From contig CAKNRQ010000007.1 in NCBI GenBank assembly GCA_930990965.1, forward strand, positions 1-59,413: 59,413 nucleotides of DNA, read 5' to 3'. This stretch comes from an uncultured Clostridia bacterium (GTDB lineage Bacteria; Bacillota; Clostridia; Oscillospirales; Oscillospiraceae). The position numbers and the translations under genes are program-made. Below are positions 24,507-33,261 of this stretch, piece by piece (positions within the stretch are counted from its first letter, which is position 1; each line of letters starts with the position of its first letter). Below the pieces are notes generated by a model. The model made no database searches. It worked only from the letters and a program-made list of their open reading frames with translations, and was not told the origin of the DNA.

Positions 24507-25670
24507 TCAGGCCGATGTATCGCCGGTGCCGGTTGTCGTCGGCAGGACGCTTTCGGGCACTCGCACTATGCAGGTGCTGTAACCCTCGGGCACGTACTCC
24601 ATGATAGGCACATAGCGCTGTGCCGCGTCGCCCAGCTCCAGGTACTGGTCTATAAGGCTCAGGTCCACGTTGGAGCGCCATGCGCTGTCCGTAGCAGAGC
24701 ACAGCCTGTCGAAGATCTTGCCAAACACCTCCAGGTTCTGGCCAGACTGCGCGGCAAGCCCGTTACGCAGGCTCGTGGTGTCCAGTATGACTGAGACCGG
24801 CACATCGTAACTGGACAGGGCGTTCGTAATGGTCATGGCAAGGCTGCAAACAGCAGCTTCCGGCGAGGGAGTGCTGCTCAGTTCCACGCTGTAGGCTATG
24901 GGCTGATCGGTTATGGGCATTGCCAGACTGTGCAGTATTATCTCGTCAAAACCAAGGCTGATGAGGTCCTCGCACAGCTCGATTATGTACTGCGACACCG
25001 TCTCGTTGTAGGGGTCCAGCCAGGCCCCCTCTGTGTCTACATAGGCCGCTCCTGTGTTGAGGGTGAGCGCCGTCGTCGGGCTGCGCGTGGCCAGAAGCGC
25101 ATCGAGGCAGCAGCTAAGCTGAGCTGCAAGGTATATATCCGGGTCCTGCTGCCTGATGGCGTCTACAAGCGCCCCGAGGTCTGTGGTGCCGTTTGTGCCG
25201 TAGCTGGTTGCTATTTCCGAGCTGGAAGCCCAGGCGAGCTGGCCGCTGACCGGCTTTACGTCTAGAACCAGGGCATTGGCCCCGTAAGAGCTCATTACAT
25301 CCAGGTAGCTCCCCACCCCGCTAAGCGAAACGCTGGAGGACGGGACATATACGGCCGTCATATCCTGCAGCCCCTCACCCGCCGTGGCGGCCAGGGCCGA
25401 ATAATCCGGTTCGGTTATGGTGACGGCGGCCTCCACATCTTCCAGAGGTTCCCGGGTGCCGTCGTCTGTGGTTCCTTCTGTCTCTCCGGTCTGGGCTCCG
25501 GGCAACACCACGGAGATGCCCTCACTGCCGAAAACTATGTACTTTTGCAGTCCGAAAAAGAGCACGACCGCCAAAAGCAGCAGCACAACAATCGCACCGG
25601 CAACTATGCCAAGCACGTTGAGTCTGTGTCTCCTGCCGCGGTATACCTCCGGGTTGCGCCTGTTCGCCAT
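24507..25670 (-). CDS. membrane-anchored putative glycoside hydrolase-like protein
   Basis: A 387-residue protein with a basic N-terminus (N-R-R-N-P-E-V-Y-R-G-R-R-H), one membrane anchor (about 20-42), an acidic Gly/Thr-rich linker and an extracellular TIM-barrel-like domain from about residue 95. The domain shows the pattern of the DUF4015/putative glycosidase group: a Y-V-P-S-S-S start, S-Y-G-A-N-A-L-V-L-D-V-K-P strand and L-G-F-D-E-I-I-L-H-S-L strand. In typical members the last strand carries acidic catalytic residues; here the Asp-Glu pair precedes I-I-L-H, so activity is uncertain. It is last in an operon with a PHP phosphatase and RpiB; its ATG is four bases after the rpiB stop. Confidence 0.65.
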   Translation of the reverse strand: MANRRNPEVYRGRRHRLNVLGIVAGAIVVLLLLAVVLFFGLQKYIVFGSEGISVVLPGAQTGETEGTTDDGTREPLEDVEAAVTITEPDYSALAATAGEGLQDMTAVYVPSSSVSLSGVGSYLDVMSSYGANALVLDVKPVSGQLAWASSSEIATSYGTNGTTDLGALVDAIRQQDPDIYLAAQLSCCLDALLATRSPTTALTLNTGAAYVDTEGAWLDPYNETVSQYIIELCEDLISLGFDEIILHSLAMPITDQPIAYSVELSSTPSPEAAVCSLAMTITNALSSYDVPVSVILDTTSLRNGLAAQSGQNLEVFGKIFDRLCSATDSAWRSNVDLSLIDQYLELGDAAQRYVPIMEYVPEGYSTCIVRVPESVLPTTTGTGDTSA

Positions 25671-25674
25671 GGCT

Positions 25675-26115
25675 TCAGTTCCGCTCCTCGATGGCCATGA
25701 GTTTCTCTATGCGGCGCGCGTGGCGGCCGCCTTCGAAGGGCGTGTCGAGGAAGGTATCAACTATCTTGAGCGCCAAACCCTCGCCGAGCACGCGGGCGCC
25801 CAGGGCCAGCATGTTGGCGTCGTTGTGGCGGCGGGTCATCTCCGCACTGTAGCAGTCGCCGCACAGCGCGCAGCGTATACCGTGCACCTTGTTTGCGGCC
25901 AAGGATATACCTATACCGGTGCCGCAGATAACAATGCCGCGGTCACACTCGCCACTGGCCACGGCACGTGCTGTGGCCTCGCCGTATTCGGGGTAGTCGC
26001 AGCTCTCTTCGGAGTAAGTGCCGTAGTCATGATACTCTATACCGCGCTCGGTGAGGTGTTTCATGATCTCCTGCTTGAGGGCGAAGCCCCCGTGGTCGGA
26101 ACCTATTGCCAGCAT
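25675..26115 (-). CDS. rpiB: ribose 5-phosphate isomerase B
   Basis: A 146-residue RpiB/LacAB-fold isomerase that interconverts ribose 5-phosphate and ribulose 5-phosphate (or allose phosphates in some members). The N-terminus M-L-A-I-G-S-D-H-G-G-F-A-L-K holds the sugar-opening His, and the catalytic Cys lies in I-V-I-C-G-T-G-I-G-I-S. The downstream C-A-L-C-G-D-C-Y-S and R-R-H-N-D-A-N segments are also conserved. Length is typical. AGGAGG precedes the ATG. It lies 20 bases after the PHP gene in one operon. Confidence 0.96.
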   Translation of the reverse strand: MLAIGSDHGGFALKQEIMKHLTERGIEYHDYGTYSEESCDYPEYGEATARAVASGECDRGIVICGTGIGISLAANKVHGIRCALCGDCYSAEMTRRHNDANMLALGARVLGEGLALKIVDTFLDTPFEGGRHARRIEKLMAIEERN

Positions 26116-26135
26116 GCTTGTTTCCTCCTTGTATT

Positions 26136-26975
26136 TTACAGTTCTATACGTTTGAACTCAGGTTTGTGCCGCTTGTACACGGCTATATACTTGAACCCGC
26201 ACTCGAGCAGCAGCTCGTAGCCTTCGCGTATACCGGCGCCGGCCGCCTTAACAGTGTGCGCATCCGAGCCCACGGTTATGATGTCGCCGCCCAGCTCACG
26301 GTAACGGCGCAGGATTTCCACATTCGGGAAGGGCATAATCAGCGGGTTCTCGCTGCCGTCCGGCAGGAGGTTTGCAACGTTAAGCTCTATGCCCTTGCCG
26401 TTTTCTATGAGAATGTGCAGCAGAGTGTCTATCTTCCGGCCGAACTGTTCAAGGGTCAGAGAAGCCTCAAACCCCTGCTTGTGCATGTAGCGCAGGCAGT
26501 AGCCTATGTGCGCCATGCAATCAAAGCAGCCTATATGTGCAAGGTCTATAAGCTCGTCGAGGTAGCGGTCGTAGAGCTCCCAACACTGCTCATAGCTCTC
26601 GTATTTCAGGTAGTAGAAGTCCTGCTCACCCTTGAGGTTGTGCAGCGAGCCGAGGATGAAGTCATACTCCGGCATGGCATAGATACGCTTGGCCCGGTCG
26701 GGGTCGTGGTTGCCCTCGCCGAGTTCAAGGCCGAGCTTAATGTCTATCCCCTCCGGGGCCTTCTCCATGGCCTCTATGAATTGCTTCACCTGGCTCTTAG
26801 GCAGTTGGAAACGCTCAGGCCCAATCTGCATCGTCTGCTGGTCTCCAAAATCCACGTGGTCGGTAAAGCAAACCTCCGTAATGCCGCGCTTGAGCTCAGC
26901 GCGGGCCATGTCTGCCATGCGGTCCTTAGCGTCAAAGGAACAGGCGCTGTGTACATGATAATCTGCCAGAAACAT
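26136..26975 (-). CDS. PHP-domain histidinol-phosphatase-like enzyme
   Basis: A 279-residue metal-dependent phosphoesterase of the PHP superfamily, HisK-like subgroup. The first metal motif is D-Y-H-V-H-S-A-C-S-F-D (5-15), followed by F-T-D-H-V-D, a conserved G-L-E-L-G-E, H-N-L-K, and late H-I-G-Y and G-S-D-A-H-T motifs, so all expected His/Asp ligands are present. Known relatives dephosphorylate histidinol phosphate; without other his genes nearby, another sugar or nucleotide phosphate is equally possible. AAGGTG precedes the ATG. It is first in an operon with rpiB. The upstream region has a perfect palindrome TGCGGCC-T-GGCCGCA at 27020-27034. Confidence 0.85.
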   Translation of the reverse strand: MFLADYHVHSACSFDAKDRMADMARAELKRGITEVCFTDHVDFGDQQTMQIGPERFQLPKSQVKQFIEAMEKAPEGIDIKLGLELGEGNHDPDRAKRIYAMPEYDFILGSLHNLKGEQDFYYLKYESYEQCWELYDRYLDELIDLAHIGCFDCMAHIGYCLRYMHKQGFEASLTLEQFGRKIDTLLHILIENGKGIELNVANLLPDGSENPLIMPFPNVEILRRYRELGGDIITVGSDAHTVKAAGAGIREGYELLLECGFKYIAVYKRHKPEFKRIEL

Positions 26976-27106
26976 CGTGTGTTATTCACCTTACTTACTC
27001 AATCATATATCTATAAATGTGCGGCCTGGCCGCAGTTTAATTCGCGTATATAGTGGCTGGTGTCCCTGTTGGGTCTCGGAAAAGTGGCGGCGCAGAATCC
27101 AACGAG

Positions 27107-27136
27107 CGGGACGTCGAGGACGCCGTCCCCTACGGT
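27107..27136 (+). repeat. 30-bp GC-rich repeat, copy 1
   Basis: The 30-mer starting CGGGACGTCGAGGACGCCGT and ending CCCCTACGGT occurs here and, identical and in the same direction, at 27695-27724. It contains GGGACG/CGTCCC arms and is therefore partly palindromic. Confidence 0.9.
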
Positions 27137-27587
27137 TGTTTGCACGTGCTTGACCATTAGCGATGGTGGAGCGTGTGCGGGAGGGTACGTTGGTATGGAG
27201 CAGAAGCCTTCGCGCTGGGTGCAAGCCCCAGGGGGTTGGGTGCGCTGGTCTAACGTGGTGGCCGGTTATTGTTTATAAGGTGAAAAGAGTGGTTGCGAAA
27301 CGTACCCATCAGCACCCCCAGCACGCCAGCGAAGCGAAGCGTGCGGCAAACGAAGCACCCACGTTGGGCAACGTCGGTATCACCGGCCGCCCAAACCCAA
27401 CGAGCAAACCCCGGGCAACCTTCCGTGTTAACCCGTCAGCGGCCGCGAAGCGAAACCGCGGTCGGCGATGGTGTAACTAAATAGAAGTTTAGGGATGACC
27501 ACCCTAACTACTATACCAACCCAATATACGGTGCTCCCTTACGTACAAGTCCGCACCAAAGCGGTTTTCTCTTTGGAGTCTGAGGGG

Positions 27588-27613
27588 TTTCTTTTTGACA
27601 AGACAAAAAGAAA
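27588..27613. repeat. perfect 10-bp inverted repeat in the mosaic region
   Basis: TTTCTTTTTG-ACAAGA-CAAAAAGAAA. Outside it, CTGAGGGG and TCTCTCAG extend the stem with G-U-type pairs, to about 18 pairs in all. The A/T-rich arms differ from the GC-rich surroundings. Confidence 0.85.
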
Positions 27614-27694
27614 TCTCTCAGGAGTGCCGCAACCGCCCGCGGTTGCCCTCCCACGTCCGGCGACGTGGCATCCACTTCTCGCCAGCCGGCGAGT

Positions 27695-27724
27695 CGGGAC
27701 GTCGAGGACGCCGTCCCCTACGGT
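27695..27724 (+). repeat. 30-bp GC-rich repeat, copy 2
   Basis: Identical to 27107-27136, in the same orientation, 588 bp downstream. Confidence 0.9.
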
Positions 27725-27768
27725 GTGGTGGTGTGTAAAGCTCCCAGGAGGGCCGCCCCCCGCCATGA

Positions 27769-29616
27769 TTAAAACGGCCAGCTCGGGAACCACTTGAGGA
27801 ACCCGCGCGTATACCACAGCGCGCAGCGCAGCCCGGTCAGCACCGGATAATAGGCCACGAACAGCGCCGAGCTCACCGCCGTCACAGCGTACATGTTGCG
27901 CTCCCACTTGAATATCCCTTGCTCTTTCATGTGCAGCCAGACGTTGGCCAGCGCCAGAAGCAGGAACACCTCGCTCGGGAAGTAGTGATATGCGAATGTG
28001 AGGCGCGTAATAAGCACCCAGGGCAAAAGCTGTGCGAGATAGCCTATCACGATGAAGGCCGCGCGTCCGTCGCGGTCCTTGAAAATGAAGATGACGTTCG
28101 CTATCAGAGCCAGCAGTCCCGCCCAGCAGAAGATAGGGTTCATGAACGCTCCGAAGGCGCTCTTGGTCGTGCCGTCGGGGAAGTACTCGAGGTAGTAGAG
28201 TATGGGCCGCGCGTCTACAAGCCACTGGTACCAGCGTGAAGAGTAGGGGTGCGTGCTCACAAGGTCGGAGTGGTACTCCCACATGTAGACCTGGTTGTCC
28301 CAGACTATGTCGAAGTAGTCGCGCGTAAAATACATACTGATGCCGCCCTCAAGCCCGCGCGCAGTACCGTAGTGGTAGTAGCTGGCGTAGTATATGACCA
28401 GCGGTATGGCGACGAAAAACACGAGGCAAAACGCGCAGTTGGCAAAGAACCGGCGCGCGAAATGCGGCTTTTTCCCCTGCGTTATCCAGTAGATGAGCCA
28501 GATCACTGCAAGACCGGCTCCCGCATAAATGCATGTCCACTTGCTCGCGGCGCCCAGGCCGAAGAATATGCCCGAAAGCGCAAGATACCGCCACTTGCCA
28601 GAACTCACAAACCTCCACATAAAGAGGTACATGAGCAGGATGAAGAACACCGCATAAGTGTCTATCGTGGCTATGCGCGTCTGCACGAAGTGCATGAAGT
28701 CGAAAGCAAAGATAATGGTGCCGCAAGCGCTTATGGCGCTGGAGCGCGTCAGCCGCTTCAATAGCACGTACAGGATGGGCAGCATCAGCACGCCGAAGAG
28801 CGTGCCCATGAAACGCCAGCCGAACGGCGTCATGCCGAAGAGGCGTATGCCGATGCCGATAATCTCCTTGCCCAGCGGCGGGTGGGTTATCTCGTAGGGG
28901 TAGATGTTCTCAATGTGCTCGAGCGCGGTACGGGCGTGATAAATCTCGTCAAAGTAGCTGGAATTCATGTACGACGGGCGCACGGGTACGGTGTCCTGCT
29001 CGTCAAAGAGCGGCGCGCAGCCCACGTCGTAGTCAAAGCCCGCCGCATCAAGCTGGTTGCCTTCTGCGTCGTATATGGCCAGCTCGCCGAGGCTCAGCTC
29101 GTCCGAGGCCACCAGGCGTATATACCGCGCGGTCGTGTCCTCCACTCCCTCGCTCTCGGGGAAGTAGTCGAGCCACTTGAAGAGGTCGGCGTAAGCCTGC
29201 TCCAGAGAGCCCGCGTCGCGCCACACATCGCCGTCGTCGGAGAATTGCAGCTCGTAGGAACCCGTGTGCAGTCCGGCATAGTAGCGCACTATGCCTATGT
29301 CGTACTCGTCGCCCAGGTCTATGAGCGCGTATTGCCCTCTCTCGGTAAAGCGGCACCAGCTCTGCGGCGCCGTCATATCACCGAGCCCGGTGAAAGCGAC
29401 CACGGCATAGCACACTGTGATGACAAGGCACATGAGCCCGTCGCGGCCCGTGAGGCAGCCCGAGGCCGCGTCAAAGGTGAAACGCGGCCTGATGGTTTTG
29501 CCCGTGTCGGGGTTGTAGGGCAGGTGCCCGTCCGAGAAAACCGGCATCCACTGCCGGGCAATCAGTATCACAAACGCCGCCGCAAGGGCGGGCAGTATAT
29601 AAGTGAGCCAGGACAT
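27769..29616 (-). CDS. PMT-type GT-C glycosyltransferase with discoidin-like insertion
   Basis: A 615-residue integral membrane protein of the protein O-mannosyltransferase family (GT39-like), which moves a sugar from a polyprenyl-phosphate donor to an exported acceptor. The catalytic pair Asp223-Glu224 is in SYFDEIYHAR and is followed by the conserved T-H-P-P-L-G-K. About ten hydrophobic helices follow. Between the first helices (residues 95-190) sits an F5/8-type-C/discoidin-like module, with W-C-R-F, G-S-Y-E-L-Q-F-S-D-D-G-D-V-W and A-R-Y-I-R-L-V segments, which would be extracellular and may bind glycan or acceptor. GGGAGAG precedes the ATG. It follows a second GT-C gene by about 40 bases, likely one operon. 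Confidence 0.85.
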   Translation of the reverse strand: MSWLTYILPALAAAFVILIARQWMPVFSDGHLPYNPDTGKTIRPRFTFDAASGCLTGRDGLMCLVITVCYAVVAFTGLGDMTAPQSWCRFTERGQYALIDLGDEYDIGIVRYYAGLHTGSYELQFSDDGDVWRDAGSLEQAYADLFKWLDYFPESEGVEDTTARYIRLVASDELSLGELAIYDAEGNQLDAAGFDYDVGCAPLFDEQDTVPVRPSYMNSSYFDEIYHARTALEHIENIYPYEITHPPLGKEIIGIGIRLFGMTPFGWRFMGTLFGVLMLPILYVLLKRLTRSSAISACGTIIFAFDFMHFVQTRIATIDTYAVFFILLMYLFMWRFVSSGKWRYLALSGIFFGLGAASKWTCIYAGAGLAVIWLIYWITQGKKPHFARRFFANCAFCLVFFVAIPLVIYYASYYHYGTARGLEGGISMYFTRDYFDIVWDNQVYMWEYHSDLVSTHPYSSRWYQWLVDARPILYYLEYFPDGTTKSAFGAFMNPIFCWAGLLALIANVIFIFKDRDGRAAFIVIGYLAQLLPWVLITRLTFAYHYFPSEVFLLLALANVWLHMKEQGIFKWERNMYAVTAVSSALFVAYYPVLTGLRCALWYTRGFLKWFPSWPF

Positions 29617-29657
29617 ACTATCTCTCCCGTTGGCTGTAAGCGAAATTGGACATATTA

Positions 29658-31067
29658 TTATACACTCTCCGCGCGTCTATGTCCAGATGCGCGCAGGCGC
29701 TCAAATGCTTTACCGAGCCTTCCAAGCCCGGCCGCCGCCAGCATCAGCAGGAACGGCCAGACAAAATAGCGGTAACGCGGCTGCACCTCTATCAGCAGGT
29801 AGGCGCAGAACATGGCAAACACCGCCCCGCGCGCTATCGTCTCCTCCCGGCTCTCGCGCAGGCCGAAACAGCCTGCAAGCGCCAGGAGCGCCGCCGCGAT
29901 GAAGAACACCCTGTCCCAGAAGCGCAGTGGGTAGATGTACTCGTTCACCACGCCCAGCCAGCTCTCCTCATAGCCGCCCCAGAATAGCTCGGCCTTCTCC
30001 CAGAAGAAGCCGAAGAGGTCTTCGCTGCTCGAAAGCGAGGCGCGTATCGCCTCCATGGCCGCAGCCTGCCGCTGCGCGCCGTCCTCTATATAGAGCAGGT
30101 ATTCCATATTCGGGTCATAGCGCCCGAGCGTGGCCGTATCGAGCCCCAGGACCAGTTTCCACTCCGGCACGCTGTTGCCCGTGCCGTTCGGAGCTATGCC
30201 GGACAGGGCTATGCCGCCTCGCACGGCGGCTGTAATGAGCACGAAACCGGCAATCAACAGTGCGAAGCGTACCAGCGCCTTTTTCATCGGCTCGCTCCGC
30301 GCCGTAAGCGTGAGCACAAGCGCGGCAAGAAGCGCGCACCAAAGCATCGCCGCCTCGGAGCGCATCAGGTTTCCAAAGCCGAGCGCCGCTCCGGCCAGCA
30401 GCGCCCGCTGCCATCCGGCGCCCAGATAGAGCCACAGGGCCAGCATAAAAAAGAAGAGCGCAATACACTGGTTGGTGAGCGCCGGCGTGAGCAGTATGGC
30501 CCCCGGGCAGAGCGCATAGAGAGCCCCGGCTGTAAAAGCCGCGCCCCTCGGCGCAAATCGTACGGCCAGGACGAAGACTCCCAGCGCCGTCAATGCGCCC
30601 CAGAGCGCGTTGAGCAGTCCGAGCACCGTTACGCCGCCGCCGAGCGCTATGACAAGCGCCTCGTAGAGCGCAAAGGGTATCTGGTAACCCCAGAAGGTGA
30701 AGTACTGCGTGTCAAAGGCCGACATGTCGCCGTTTGCGAGGGCGAGGGCCGCATCGTACTCAAGCGCGAAGTCGCTTGCAGGCACGCTGTCAGCCTGTAG
30801 GACATAGGCCGCCCTCAATGCAAAAGCCAGCAAAAACACCACAATTCCTAGCGCTTTCTCCCCGCCGCGCCGCATCAGAAAGGCCGCCAGCGGGCAAATG
30901 CCGAGAGCCAGCACAACGCCCAGCAGCACTATAAGCCAGCCGCGCGTCTCGGGGTCGTCAAGGACATAGGCGCAGCCAGCGCGCAGCATAATTGCGCAGC
31001 AGACAGCCGCGGCCGCTGCTAAGGCCGCGTCCAGACAGGTATTGAGCTTATTTGACGGCTTGCCCAT
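29658..31067 (-). CDS. GT-C family membrane glycosyltransferase-like protein
   Basis: A 469-residue polytopic protein with about 12 hydrophobic helices in the GT-C/ArnT-PMT style. The first external loop has D-S-V-P-A-S-D-F-A-L-E-Y-D-A-A, where an acidic residue would be the metal or donor ligand, and an L-T-N-Q-C-I-A helix follows. It likely transfers a sugar from a lipid-linked donor at the outer membrane face. The start is the ATG at 31067 behind GAGGTGAGG; the frame extends to 31124 but passes through the TATAAT box. It precedes and probably shares a transcript with the PMT-type gene. Confidence 0.75.
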   Translation of the reverse strand: MGKPSNKLNTCLDAALAAAAAVCCAIMLRAGCAYVLDDPETRGWLIVLLGVVLALGICPLAAFLMRRGGEKALGIVVFLLAFALRAAYVLQADSVPASDFALEYDAALALANGDMSAFDTQYFTFWGYQIPFALYEALVIALGGGVTVLGLLNALWGALTALGVFVLAVRFAPRGAAFTAGALYALCPGAILLTPALTNQCIALFFFMLALWLYLGAGWQRALLAGAALGFGNLMRSEAAMLWCALLAALVLTLTARSEPMKKALVRFALLIAGFVLITAAVRGGIALSGIAPNGTGNSVPEWKLVLGLDTATLGRYDPNMEYLLYIEDGAQRQAAAMEAIRASLSSSEDLFGFFWEKAELFWGGYEESWLGVVNEYIYPLRFWDRVFFIAAALLALAGCFGLRESREETIARGAVFAMFCAYLLIEVQPRYRYFVWPFLLMLAAAGLGRLGKAFERLRASGHRRAESV

Positions 31068-31091
31068 GCCCTCACCTCTTTGGTTTTCCCC

Positions 31092-31120
31092 ATTATATCT
31101 CCCGCGCCGCTTTGAGGCAA
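31092..31120 (-). promoter_or_regulatory. promoter for the GT-C glycosyltransferase pair
   Basis: Minus strand TTGCCT (31120-31115), 17-base spacer, TATAAT (31097-31092), 25 bases before the chosen ATG. Confidence 0.7.
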
Positions 31121-31151
31121 GCAAAATAGCTGTACGGCGGGCCGTACAAGC

Positions 31152-31181
31152 TTGACATAACGCTTTAGAGTGGTGTAAAAT
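31152..31181 (+). promoter_or_regulatory. promoter for rny
   Basis: TTGACA (31152-31157), 18-base spacer, TAAAAT (31176-31181). The leader to the rny ATG is about 120 bases. Confidence 0.65.
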
Positions 31182-31189
31182 GACATGAT

Positions 31190-31268
31190 AATATTTCTGG
31201 GGCTGTGGGGAAGCCCCTTTGATATTAAACTTTTCGGGGCCGCATCTCGCCGCGCGGCGAGCGCCCCT
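31190..31268 (+). promoter_or_regulatory. structured 5' leader of rny (two stem-loops)
   Basis: Two hairpins follow the promoter. The first has a GGGGCT/AGCCCC core near 31200-31218, flanked by pairing AATAT/ATATT. The second (31236-31267) has GGGGC/GCCCC outer arms around the self-complementary CTCGCCGCGCGGCGAG. The second is followed by only a weak T-rich stretch, so it may be an RNA-stability or processing element rather than a terminator. RNase Y could act on its own leader; that is inference. Confidence 0.5.
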
Positions 31269-31309
31269 TATTGTTCTATCACAGAGAAAAGGAGGAACCT
31301 ACTGAAACT

Positions 31310-32860
31310 ATGACTTTATGGGAAATACTTGGCGCCGTGGTCGCCGTGATCGTGGTGCTGGTCATAGGTTTCCTGTTGGGCATTGTGTACCGCAAGAAGG
31401 TCGCCGAGCGCGAGATATCCAGCGCTGAGGAAGAGGCCAAGCGTATAATCAACGAGTCCATCAAGGCCGCCGAGAGCAAGAAGCGCGAGGCGCTTGTTGA
31501 GGCGCGCGAAGAGATACACAAAAACCGTACAGAGTACGAGCGTGAGGTCAAAGAGCGCCGCAACGAGCTGAGCAAGCAGGAGCGCCGCCTTCAGCAAAAA
31601 GAGGAAAACCTCGACCGCAAGACAGACTCACTTGAGAAGAAGACCGAGACTCTCAACCAGAAACTCAGCCAGGCCGAGTCCATGCAGGAAGAGATCAAGC
31701 TCATCAAAAAGAGCCAGCTCGAAATGCTCGAGAAGATCTCCGGCTACACCGTCGATGAAGCCAAGCAGTACCTCATCTCCAACATCGAGACCGAGGTTAC
31801 ACATGAAATGGCGGCAAAGGTGCGCGAAGTTGAGGCCAAGTACAAGGACGAAGCCGATGAACGCGCCCGTGAGATAATCGCCACCGCCATTCAGCGCTGC
31901 GCGGCTGACCATGCCAGCGAAATAACCGTTTCCGTCGTACCCCTCCCCAACGACGAAATGAAGGGACGCATTATAGGACGAGAGGGACGCAACATTCGTT
32001 CCATCGAAACTCTCACCGGCTGCGACCTAATCATAGACGACACCCCCGAGACCATCACTGTCTCGAGCTTTGACCCCGTCAGGCGTGAGATCGCGCGCAT
32101 AGCGCTCGAAAAGCTCATCCAGGACGGACGTATCCACCCCGCCCGTATCGAAGAGATGGTCGCCAAAGCCCAGCGCGAGGTCAACGCCACTATCAAAGCC
32201 GAGGGCGAGCGCGCCGCTTTCGAGACCAACATCCACGGCCTACATCCGGAGATCATCCGTCTGCTCGGCCGCATGAAGTACCGCACGAGCTACGGCCAGA
32301 ACGTGCTCAACCACTCCATCGAGGTCGCGCACATCGCCGGACTGCTCGCCGCCGAACTCGGCGTGGACGTCCAGACCGCCAAGCGCGCGGGCCTGCTCCA
32401 CGACTTGGGCAAGAGCATCGACCACGAGGTCGAAGGCAGCCACGTCACCATCGGCATGGACATCGCCCGCAAGTACAAGGAGTCGCCCGAAGTCATCCAT
32501 GCCATCGAAGCCCACCACGGCGACGTGGAGCCTCAGACCGTCACCGCCTGTCTCGTACAGGCCGCCGACGCCATCTCCGCTTCCCGTCCCGGTGCGCGCC
32601 GCGAGAACATCGAGAACTACGTCAAGCGCCTCGAAAAGCTCGAAGAGGTCACGCGCAGCTTCCCCGGTATCGAGAGCTGCTACGCCATCCAGGCCGGCCG
32701 CGAGATCCGCGTCATGGTCAAGCCGGACGAGGTCAGTGAGGATCAGATGGTCCTGCTCGCCCGCGACATCGCCAAGAAGATCGAGAGTGAGCTCACCTAT
32801 CCCGGCCAGATCAAGGTCCACGTCCTGCGTGAGACCAAGGCCGTCGAGTACGCAAAATAA
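31310..32860 (+). CDS. rny: ribonuclease Y
   Basis: A 516-residue membrane-anchored endoribonuclease that starts mRNA decay in Firmicutes. In order: one N-terminal helix, a long charged coiled coil (about residues 30-190), a KH RNA-binding domain ([14 protein letters not shown] near 221) and an HD domain with the H-D-L-G-K motif near residue 364. Length and order match the family exactly. The ATG at 31310 is 14 bases after AAGGAGG, wider than usual; a TTG at 31271 has no binding site. It is preceded by a structured leader and followed by a terminator. Confidence 0.97.
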   Translation: MTLWEILGAVVAVIVVLVIGFLLGIVYRKKVAEREISSAEEEAKRIINESIKAAESKKREALVEAREEIHKNRTEYEREVKERRNELSKQERRLQQKEENLDRKTDSLEKKTETLNQKLSQAESMQEEIKLIKKSQLEMLEKISGYTVDEAKQYLISNIETEVTHEMAAKVREVEAKYKDEADERAREIIATAIQRCAADHASEITVSVVPLPNDEMKGRIIGREGRNIRSIETLTGCDLIIDDTPETITVSSFDPVRREIARIALEKLIQDGRIHPARIEEMVAKAQREVNATIKAEGERAAFETNIHGLHPEIIRLLGRMKYRTSYGQNVLNHSIEVAHIAGLLAAELGVDVQTAKRAGLLHDLGKSIDHEVEGSHVTIGMDIARKYKESPEVIHAIEAHHGDVEPQTVTACLVQAADAISASRPGARRENIENYVKRLEKLEEVTRSFPGIESCYAIQAGREIRVMVKPDEVSEDQMVLLARDIAKKIESELTYPGQIKVHVLRETKAVEYAK

Positions 32861-32870
32861 AAACGCGCCA

Positions 32871-32905
32871 AAAGCCAGGCCGGACCTCACCGGCTTGGCT
32901 TTTTT
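32871..32905 (+). terminator. intrinsic terminator after rny
   Basis: AAAGCCAGGCCGG / CCGGCTTGGCTTTTTT stem-loop with one internal mismatch and an ACCTCA loop. The next gene's AGGAGG begins right after the T run, so some readthrough may feed it. Confidence 0.85.
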
Positions 32906-32916
32906 AGGAGGATACA

Positions 32917-33261
32917 ATGGATAAAGCCAAACGCAAAGAGCTGATGGAGGCCTATAAAAACCGGCGCTCGGATATGGGAGTTGTCGCTATCCGCTGCCTT
33001 GACACCGGAGACACCTTTTTCGGCGCATCCAAAGATACTAAGGCCGACATAAACAGCAACCGCTTCAAACTCGAATCCGGCAGCCACCGCAACACCGCCC
33101 TGCGCAAGCTCTGGGAGCAGTACGGAGCCGAGAGCTTTCAGTTCTATGTCAGCGACACCCTGGAATACGACGACGAGACCGAGGACTACAGCGATAAACT
33201 CGAAGAGCTCCTAGTACGCCGCCTGGAGGCAACGCCAGGCTCTGCCCGCATATGGAAATAA
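32917..33261 (+). CDS. GIY-YIG-like family small protein
   Basis: A 114-residue protein resembling the Firmicutes group usually annotated as GIY-YIG nuclease family. It opens with a basic helix (K-A-K-R-K-E-L-M-E-A-Y-K) and has G-V-V-A-I-R-C-L-D-T-G-D-T-F-F-G-A-S in the place of the GIY-YIG strand, then L-R-K-L-W-E-Q-Y-G-A-E-S-F. The exact G-I-Y and Y-I-G tripeptides are missing, so nuclease activity is doubtful. AGGAGG precedes the ATG. No promoter is evident between the rny terminator and this gene. Role unknown. Confidence 0.7.
   Translation: MDKAKRKELMEAYKNRRSDMGVVAIRCLDTGDTFFGASKDTKADINSNRFKLESGSHRNTALRKLWEQYGAESFQFYVSDTLEYDDETEDYSDKLEELLVRRLEATPGSARIWK

Larger units (their letters stand above)
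27020..27768. other. noncoding, palindrome-rich mosaic region
   Basis: About 750 bases between the PHP operon promoter and the glycosyltransferase stop. Short frames occur but have no ribosome binding sites and odd composition (Arg/Pro/Thr-rich), so I call it noncoding. It is a chain of separate short inverted repeats: TGCGGCCTGGCCGCA (27020), ACCAT/ATGGT (27153-27167), CTGGG/CCCAG (27215-27231), ACGTTG/CAACGT (27361-27374), AGTTTAGGG/CCCTAACT (27486-27509), TTTCTTTTTG/CAAAAAGAAA (27588-27613), GCAACCG/CGGTTGC (27629-27646), CCACGTC/GACGTGG (27651-27668) and CTCGCC/GGCGAG (27678-27693). A 30-bp repeat occurs near both ends. It could be nested repeat elements or a structured RNA. Confidence 0.6.

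Noticed and set aside
27163-27480. A 105-codon open frame in the palindrome-rich region.
   Set aside because: No ribosome binding site, low-complexity Arg/Pro/Thr composition and hairpins running through it; it reads as chance translation of repeat DNA.
27020-27768. Retron, group II intron or diversity-generating element.
   Set aside because: No reverse transcriptase or intron domain V-like sequence is present nearby, and neither repeat pair fits a template/variable layout.
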